DNA of 9,574 bases from Verrucomicrobiota bacterium. Its GTDB lineage: Bacteria; Verrucomicrobiota; Verrucomicrobiia; Opitutales; Opitutaceae. The notes beneath the pieces are model-generated. The model saw nothing but the letters and a program-made list of their open reading frames with translations, searched no databases and was not told the origin of the DNA. How positions within the stretch are numbered: position 1 is the stretch's first letter; every line of letters begins with the position of its first letter. Both the position numbers and the translations under genes were made by a program. Below are positions 6,032-9,574 of this stretch, piece by piece. The stretch is taken from positions 1-9,574 of the forward strand of contig JAURJO010000230.1 in the NCBI GenBank assembly GCA_030832235.1, read 5' to 3'.

Positions 6032-9000
6032 TCAGTTTTGACCGGGGCGATTGAAGTGGCGGCTGCCGGGATCGTCGGGATCGAGCGAGGCGGAGGCCAC
6101 CTTGCGGCCGGTGAGCACCGCGAAAACCGGCGGCAGGAAGAAGAGCGTGGCGAACGTCGCGAAGAGCAGTCCGCCGACCACCGCGCGGCCGAGCGGGGCC
6201 GTCTGGTCGCCGCCCTCGCCCATCCCGAGCGCGAGCGGCAGCATGCCGGCGATCATGGCGCAGCTGGTCATGAGGATCGGCCGCAGACGCGTGCGCCCGC
6301 CCTCGATGGCGGCGCCGGCGGGATCGGCGGAGGCGACGCGCGCCTTCTCGGCGAACGTGACCAGCAGGATGGCGTTCGCGACCGCGACGCCGACCGCCAT
6401 GATCGCGCCCATCGCGGACTGGATGTTCAGCGTGGTTCCCGTCGCGAGGAGCGCAACGACCACGCCGGCGAGGACGGCGGGTACCGTGGACACGACGGCG
6501 AGCGCGAGCCGCACCGACTGGAAATGGGCGATCAGCAGCAGGAGGATCACGACGACCGCGATGATGAGACCGGAACGGAAACCCGCGTTGAGCTGCTCGA
6601 GCGGTACGATCTGGCCGCGCAGATCGACCTTGGTTTTGGCATCCGGCGCTGGTCCGGCGGCCGCAACCGCGGCCCGGATGGCGCGCGTCGCCGTGCCGAG
6701 GTCAGTGCCGTGGATGTTCGCCGTGATGCTCACCAAGCGCGCGAGGTTGTAGCGCTCGTAGGTTCCGACCGAGGTGCCGGGCGTGAAGGTGGCGATATTG
6801 CGCAATAGAACCGGCTGACCGGAACTGGACGAGATCGGCACGTTCTGCAGGTCCTCGACCGAGGTGGTGCGCGACTCCGGGATCTGCACCTGGACATTGA
6901 TGCTGATGCCCGTGTTGGGGTCGGCCCAGTAGACCGGCACCGTGAAGCGACTCGAGGTGGTGGCCGCCACCACCGAGCGCGTGACATCACTCATTTGCAC
7001 GCCCATCAGACCCGCCCGTTCGCGGTCCACGTTCACGGCTAGGCTCGGGTAATCCAGCGTCTGCGCGATCTGCACGTCGCGCAGGAACGGGATCGCGCGG
7101 AGCTTCTCTATAATGCGCTCGGCGTGGGCTTTGCTCACCGGCAACGCCGAGCCGCTCACCGCGATCTCAATCGGCGTGGGTGAACCGAAGCTCATGACCC
7201 GCGTCACGATGTCCTGCGGCTCGAAGGAAACGCGGAGATCTGGCATCTCCTTGGCGAACGCGGCGCGCAGCCGCTCCTTGAGCGGCTCGATGCGAACACC
7301 CGAACCGGCCTTCAACTGCACCGCCAGCCAGCCTTCCTCCGGACCGCCGTTCCACAGGTGCACGAGATTGACCGGAAAACTCGAGTTATGAACGCCGACC
7401 ATACCGATCGAGATGTCGACGCGGTCCGCGCCGCCGGCCTCCCGCTCGATCGTCCGAAGGATGCGCGCCGAGGCCGCCTCGGTGATCGCAACCTGTGTGC
7501 CGCTCGGAAGCCGGAAGCGGATCGCGAACTGGCCGTTGTCGGCCTTCGGGAAAATCTCGGTGCCCAAACGGGCGCCCGCCACCCAGACGACACCCGCGCA
7601 AACACCGAGGTACACCAGCGTCAACGGCCACCGGGCCGCGACCAATCCGCGCATCATTCCGGCGTAGGTGCTCTGCAGTCGGACGAAATAAGAGGCCTCA
7701 TGAACCTCACCCGGGTGCCCGCGCAGGAACCAGACGGATAGAACCGGCACCAGCGTGCTGGAGAGCACATACGATGCGATCATCGCGAAGCCGACCGAAA
7801 GCGCCATCGGCACGAACAGCGCCTTTGCCGCGCCTTCCATGAAGAAGGCCGGGATGAAGACGCTGAGGATGCACAACATCGCCAGCAATCGGGGTCCCGC
7901 CGTTTCCCGCGTGCCGTCGAGCGCCGCCCGCGAGAGGCTCGCCCCGCGCGCGAGGTGCGCGTGGATGTTTTCCACTGCCACCGTGGCCTCGTCGACGAGG
8001 ATGCCGACCGCCAGCGCGAGTCCGCCGAGAGTCATCAGGTGGATGGACTGCCCCGTGATCCACAACGCGAACACCGCCGCCAACAGGGCGATCGGGATGT
8101 TGATCACCACGATGAAGGCGCTGCGCCAATCGCGCAGGAACAGGAGCACCATCAGCCCCGTGAGCAGCGCGCCCAGCCCGCCTTCCTTCACGAGGTCGCG
8201 GATCGAACGCTCAACGACCGGCGACTGGTCGAACACGTAACTGACCTTGATGTCCTCGGGCAGGATTTTCTGGAACTCGGGGATGTTCTCCTTCACGAGC
8301 CGCACAACCTCGAGGGTCGAGGCGTCGGCCCGCTTCGTGACCGGCAGGTAGACCGTGCGGCGGCCGTTCGCCAGGGCGTAGGAGGTGGTGACGTCGGCGG
8401 CATCGTCGATCGTCGCGACATCGCGGATGTACACCGCTCCCTGTTCCGTGCGGCGGATGGGCGTCGCCTCCAGATCCTTGGGGTTCTTCACGATCGAGTT
8501 CATCTCCACGATCGGATACTTATCCCCGAGGTTCAGATTGCCCGAGGGGCTGATGGGATTGGACTCGGCCAGCGCCTTCACGATGTCGTCCGGCGAGAGC
8601 CCGTAGGACCGCATCCGGTCGGGATTCACGTTGACGATGATACCGCGGGAACTGCCGCCGAAGGGCGGCGGGGCGGAAACACCGGGAAGTGTCGCGAAGG
8701 CCGGACGAACGCGGTTGAGCGCCTGGTCCTGCATTTCGCCCAACGTGCGGTTGGGGTTATCACTCGAGAAAACAAGATAGCCCACCGCCACACTACCGGC
8801 GTCAAAGCGCATCACGAACGGCGCGACCGTGCCGGGCGGCATGAAGGCGCGGGAACGGTTCACCTGGGCGATGGTCTCCGACATCGCCTGGGACATGTCG
8901 GTGCCCGGGTGGAACTGGAGCTTCATGATCGAGGCTCCCTGGATCGACTTCGATTCCACGTGCGAGATGCCCGCGATGTAGAGGAAGTGGTACTCGTACC

Positions 9001-9196
9001 GGTAGGTCAGGTAGCCCTCCATCTGGGCGGGATCCATGCCGCCGTAAGGCTGCGCCACGTAGATGGTCGGGACGCCGAGCGGCGGGAAGATGTCGCGCGA
9101 CATCCGCTGGATCGCGAGGAAGGCGGCGAGGACGACCGCAATGACGGCGACGACGACGGTAAAAGGACGGCGCAAGGCGCCTTGCAGGAAATTCAT
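6032..9196 (-). CDS. RND-family efflux permease (AcrB/MdtB-like superfamily, inner membrane)
   Basis: This is a proton-driven inner-membrane pump that should work as a trimer. From the ATG at 9196 it has 1054 residues, the normal length, and starts MNFLQGALRRPFTVVVAVIA with TM1 near residues 12-28. A further ATG at 9244 would add 16 basic residues (MRGFRLRGVTPRSFTG) with no support, so I use 9196. The two-fold RND architecture is clear: TM1, a large periplasmic loop (about 30-335), TM2-TM6 (from about 338), TM7 near 523-544, a second loop, then TM8-TM12 from about 875. TM4 reads GGLALAVGILVDEATVAVEN (391-410), with Asp402 and Glu403 where AcrB has Asp407-Asp408. TM10 has VANAILLVTFAEKA, and a late motif GGRTRLRPILMTS is typical. 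The DE pair differs from both the classical multidrug (DD) and heavy-metal (DA) types. I recall it in a clade from acidobacteria and verrucomicrobia, but the substrate is unknown. It is first in the operon, ahead of the adaptor and channel. Confidence 0.95.
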   Translation of the reverse strand: MNFLQGALRRPFTVVVAVIAVVLAAFLAIQRMSRDIFPPLGVPTIYVAQPYGGMDPAQMEGYLTYRYEYHFLYIAGISHVESKSIQGASIMKLQFHPGTDMSQAMSETIAQVNRSRAFMPPGTVAPFVMRFDAGSVAVGYLVFSSDNPNRTLGEMQDQALNRVRPAFATLPGVSAPPPFGGSSRGIIVNVNPDRMRSYGLSPDDIVKALAESNPISPSGNLNLGDKYPIVEMNSIVKNPKDLEATPIRRTEQGAVYIRDVATIDDAADVTTSYALANGRRTVYLPVTKRADASTLEVVRLVKENIPEFQKILPEDIKVSYVFDQSPVVERSIRDLVKEGGLGALLTGLMVLLFLRDWRSAFIVVINIPIALLAAVFALWITGQSIHLMTLGGLALAVGILVDEATVAVENIHAHLARGASLSRAALDGTRETAGPRLLAMLCILSVFIPAFFMEGAAKALFVPMALSVGFAMIASYVLSSTLVPVLSVWFLRGHPGEVHEASYFVRLQSTYAGMMRGLVAARWPLTLVYLGVCAGVVWVAGARLGTEIFPKADNGQFAIRFRLPSGTQVAITEAASARILRTIEREAGGADRVDISIGMVGVHNSSFPVNLVHLWNGGPEEGWLAVQLKAGSGVRIEPLKERLRAAFAKEMPDLRVSFEPQDIVTRVMSFGSPTPIEIAVSGSALPVSKAHAERIIEKLRAIPFLRDVQIAQTLDYPSLAVNVDRERAGLMGVQMSDVTRSVVAATTSSRFTVPVYWADPNTGISINVQVQIPESRTTSVEDLQNVPISSSSGQPVLLRNIATFTPGTSVGTYERYNLARLVSITANIHGTDLGTATRAIRAAVAAAGPAPDAKTKVDLRGQIVPLEQLNAGFRSGLIIAVVVILLLLIAHFQSVRLALAVVSTVPAVLAGVVVALLATGTTLNIQSAMGAIMAVGVAVANAILLVTFAEKARVASADPAGAAIEGGRTRLRPILMTSCAMIAGMLPLALGMGEGGDQTAPLGRAVVGGLLFATFATLFFLPPVFAVLTGRKVASASLDPDDPGSRHFNRPGQN

Positions 9197-9239
9197 GCCG
9201 GTAAAAGACCGAGGGGTGACCCCCCGAAGACGAAAACCG

Positions 9240-9254
9240 CGCAACCGGGTTGCG
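9240..9254. promoter_or_regulatory. 15-bp palindrome upstream of the RND operon
   Basis: CGCAACC-G-GGTTGCG is a perfect 7-bp inverted repeat around one base, 43 bp upstream of the permease ATG. A second short inverted repeat overlaps its right edge (CGAG at 9253-9256 with CTCG at 9263-9266 around CTAATT). The position and symmetry would suit an operator of a dimeric repressor such as a TetR- or MarR-type protein, but no regulator gene is in the window. A short palindrome can occur by chance in GC-rich DNA, so this is tentative. Confidence 0.3.
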
Positions 9255-9291
9255 AGCTAATTCTCGAACCACGCGAACGGGAAAAGGATGA

Positions 9292-9336
9292 AGACCGGGG
9301 AGACGGGGAAGACGTGGGAGACAGGTGAGACGAGCC
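9292..9336 (+). repeat. Degenerate tandem array, 9-nt unit AGACGGGGG-like, five copies
   Basis: The consecutive nonamers are AGACCGGGG, AGACGGGGA, AGACGTGGG, AGACAGGTG and AGACGAGCC. The first four positions (AGAC) are the same in all five, and the period is exactly 9 nt with no indels. The second half of the unit decays towards the right end. No coding function is evident. Confidence 0.72.
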
Positions 9337-9353
9337 CGCCGCCAAGACAGTGG

Positions 9354-9385
9354 AAAGGACCAAGGGACCAATCGACCAAAGGACG
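9354..9385 (+). repeat. Degenerate tandem array, 8-nt unit AAAGGACC, four copies
   Basis: The units AAAGGACC, AAGGGACC, AATCGACC and AAAGGACG follow each other without gaps. AA and GAC are constant. The 8-nt period is not a multiple of three, which argues against a coding origin. It starts 17 bp after the AGAC array. Confidence 0.7.
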
Positions 9386-9409
9386 AACCGGCGGACGGAA
9401 GACCGGGTG

Positions 9410-9437
9410 ACCACGAAGCACACCAAAGCCACGAAAG
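9410..9437 (+). repeat. Degenerate tandem array, CCACGAAG-type unit, three copies
   Basis: The units ACCACGAAG, CACACCAAAG and CCACGAAAG lie in tandem with a period of 9 to 10 nt. The array is short and imperfect and alone would be weak evidence. Its place between two other arrays makes it more credible. From memory, arrays of ACCACGAAG/CACGAAGG type are common between genes in environmental bacterial genomes. Confidence 0.5.
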
Positions 9438-9489
9438 GCGGCCGCGGCGGAACTGCGCTTCCTGCCAGGTCGGCTGGAACAACCGGATC

Positions 9490-9516
9490 ATCCGCGGCAT
9501 CCGAGAAATCCGCGGT
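9490..9516 (+). repeat. Degenerate tandem array, 9-nt unit ATCCGCGGN, three copies, followed by TAAAAAT
   Basis: ATCCGCGGC, ATCCGAGAA and ATCCGCGGT stand in perfect 9-nt register, followed by TTAAAAATCGCGG. ATCCG is constant. Read in one plus-strand frame it gives Ile-Arg-Gly/Glu tripeptides ending at a TAA, but the frame has no other sign of coding. The sharp end at TTAAAAA suggests a defined boundary of a repeated element. Confidence 0.65.
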
Positions 9517-9543
9517 TAAAAATCGCGGAGCCTTTCGGAACAG

Positions 9544-9574
9544 CCTTCCTCCTTTGCCGGGCTATGGCGGACAA
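9544..9574 (+). repeat. Possible dispersed-repeat fragment at the right edge
   Basis: The last bases read CCTCCTTTGCCGGGCTATGGCGGACAA (9548-9574) and are cut by the window edge. From memory this resembles a dispersed motif of the form CCTTCGC..AAGCTATGGCGGACAAG that recurs between genes in environmental genomes. I cannot confirm this from the window, where it occurs once. Confidence 0.25.

Larger units (their letters stand above)
9197..9574. other. 378-bp gene-free region upstream of the RND operon, filled with short tandem repeats
   Basis: I find no credible gene here. The open frames that cross it give arginine-, serine- and proline-rich or repetitive peptides without family features. From the permease outward it holds a leader of about 43 bp without a Shine-Dalgarno sequence, a 15-bp palindrome, about 35 bp of unremarkable sequence, then four degenerate tandem arrays of different unit (9292-9516), and a repeat-like motif at the window edge. 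The promoter of the efflux operon should lie in 9197-9290. The stretch CTAATTC at 9257-9263 is its most AT-rich spot, but I cannot name a -10 box. Confidence 0.6.

Noticed and set aside
5441..6808. Long plus-strand open frame (455 codons) opposite the adaptor and permease genes
   Set aside because: It is antisense to two clearly homologous genes. The product is Arg/Gly/His/Asp-rich with no family features, as expected for shadow frames in GC-rich DNA.
9197..9244. Upstream start of the permease at 9244
   Set aside because: It adds 16 residues (MRGFRLRGVTPRSFTG) not expected in RND permeases, whose first helix normally begins about ten residues after the start. The ATG at 9196 fits the family.
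7955..9328. Long plus-strand open frame (457 codons) opposite the permease
   Set aside because: Its composition is typical of an antisense shadow (His/Arg/Asp-rich) and it runs into the tandem-repeat region. The RND permease explains the opposite strand fully.
9193..9432. Minus-strand 79-codon frame with a hydrophobic start (MALVCFVVTRSS)
   Set aside because: It is the translation of the tandem repeats themselves. The Ser/Pro-rich remainder and overlap with the permease start make a real gene unlikely.
9292..9516. CRISPR array as explanation for the repeats
   Set aside because: The units are 8-10 nt, degenerate and without spacers, which does not fit CRISPR repeats of about 24-40 nt separated by unique spacers. 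No cas genes are present.
9325..9519. Plus-strand 64-codon frame ending in IIRGIREIRG
   Set aside because: The Ile-Arg-Gly pattern is produced by the 9-nt ATCCGCGGN repeat. The rest is low-complexity and crosses three unrelated arrays.

Overview
The window is GC-rich (I judge roughly two-thirds G+C by eye) and almost fully coding. It looks like a chromosomal segment from the Verrucomicrobiota, probably Opitutae/Opitutaceae, although Planctomycetota-like bacteria cannot be excluded. Reasons: two neighbouring exported formylglycine-type sulfatases of kinds abundant in those phyla, a secreted hypothetical protein with a Gram-negative signal peptide, a tripartite RND efflux system that needs an outer membrane, almost no Shine-Dalgarno sequences, and degenerate short-period tandem repeats in the one long intergenic stretch. 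This assignment is an inference from protein character, not from a marker gene.

Layout, left to right. (1) Bases 1-158, minus strand: the 5' end of argH (argininosuccinate lyase), running off the left edge. It encodes only 52 residues here but has the recognisable N-terminal WGGRF signature. (2) Bases 254-3602, plus strand and divergent from argH: a 150-residue secreted protein of unknown function, then two type I sulfatases. The sulfatases are 8 bp apart and belong to different subfamilies: an arylsulfatase-A-like enzyme and an iduronate-2-sulfatase-like enzyme. (3) Bases 3606-3639: an 11-bp hairpin between convergent genes, placed to end transcription from both sides. (4) Bases 3657-9196, minus strand: a three-gene RND efflux operon in the order permease, periplasmic adaptor, TolC-like outer-membrane factor. 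Spacing is tight (18 bp, then a 4-nt ATGA overlap). (5) Bases 9197-9574: 378 bp without a credible gene. It holds a 15-bp palindrome near the efflux operon and then a series of four different degenerate tandem repeats with periods of 8 to about 10 nt, ending in a further repeat-like motif at the window edge.

How the genes work together. The two sulfatases probably act outside the cytoplasm on sulfated glycans after activation of their cysteine to formylglycine by a maturase encoded elsewhere. The efflux operon encodes a complete envelope-spanning pump (inner-membrane RND trimer, periplasmic adaptor, outer-membrane channel) of unknown substrate. No regulator gene for either cluster is visible.

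The protein-coding part is ordinary. The least explained part is the repeat mosaic upstream of the efflux operon. I see no CRISPR array, tRNA, rRNA, transposase or phage gene, and I do not claim a new defence or biosynthetic system here.
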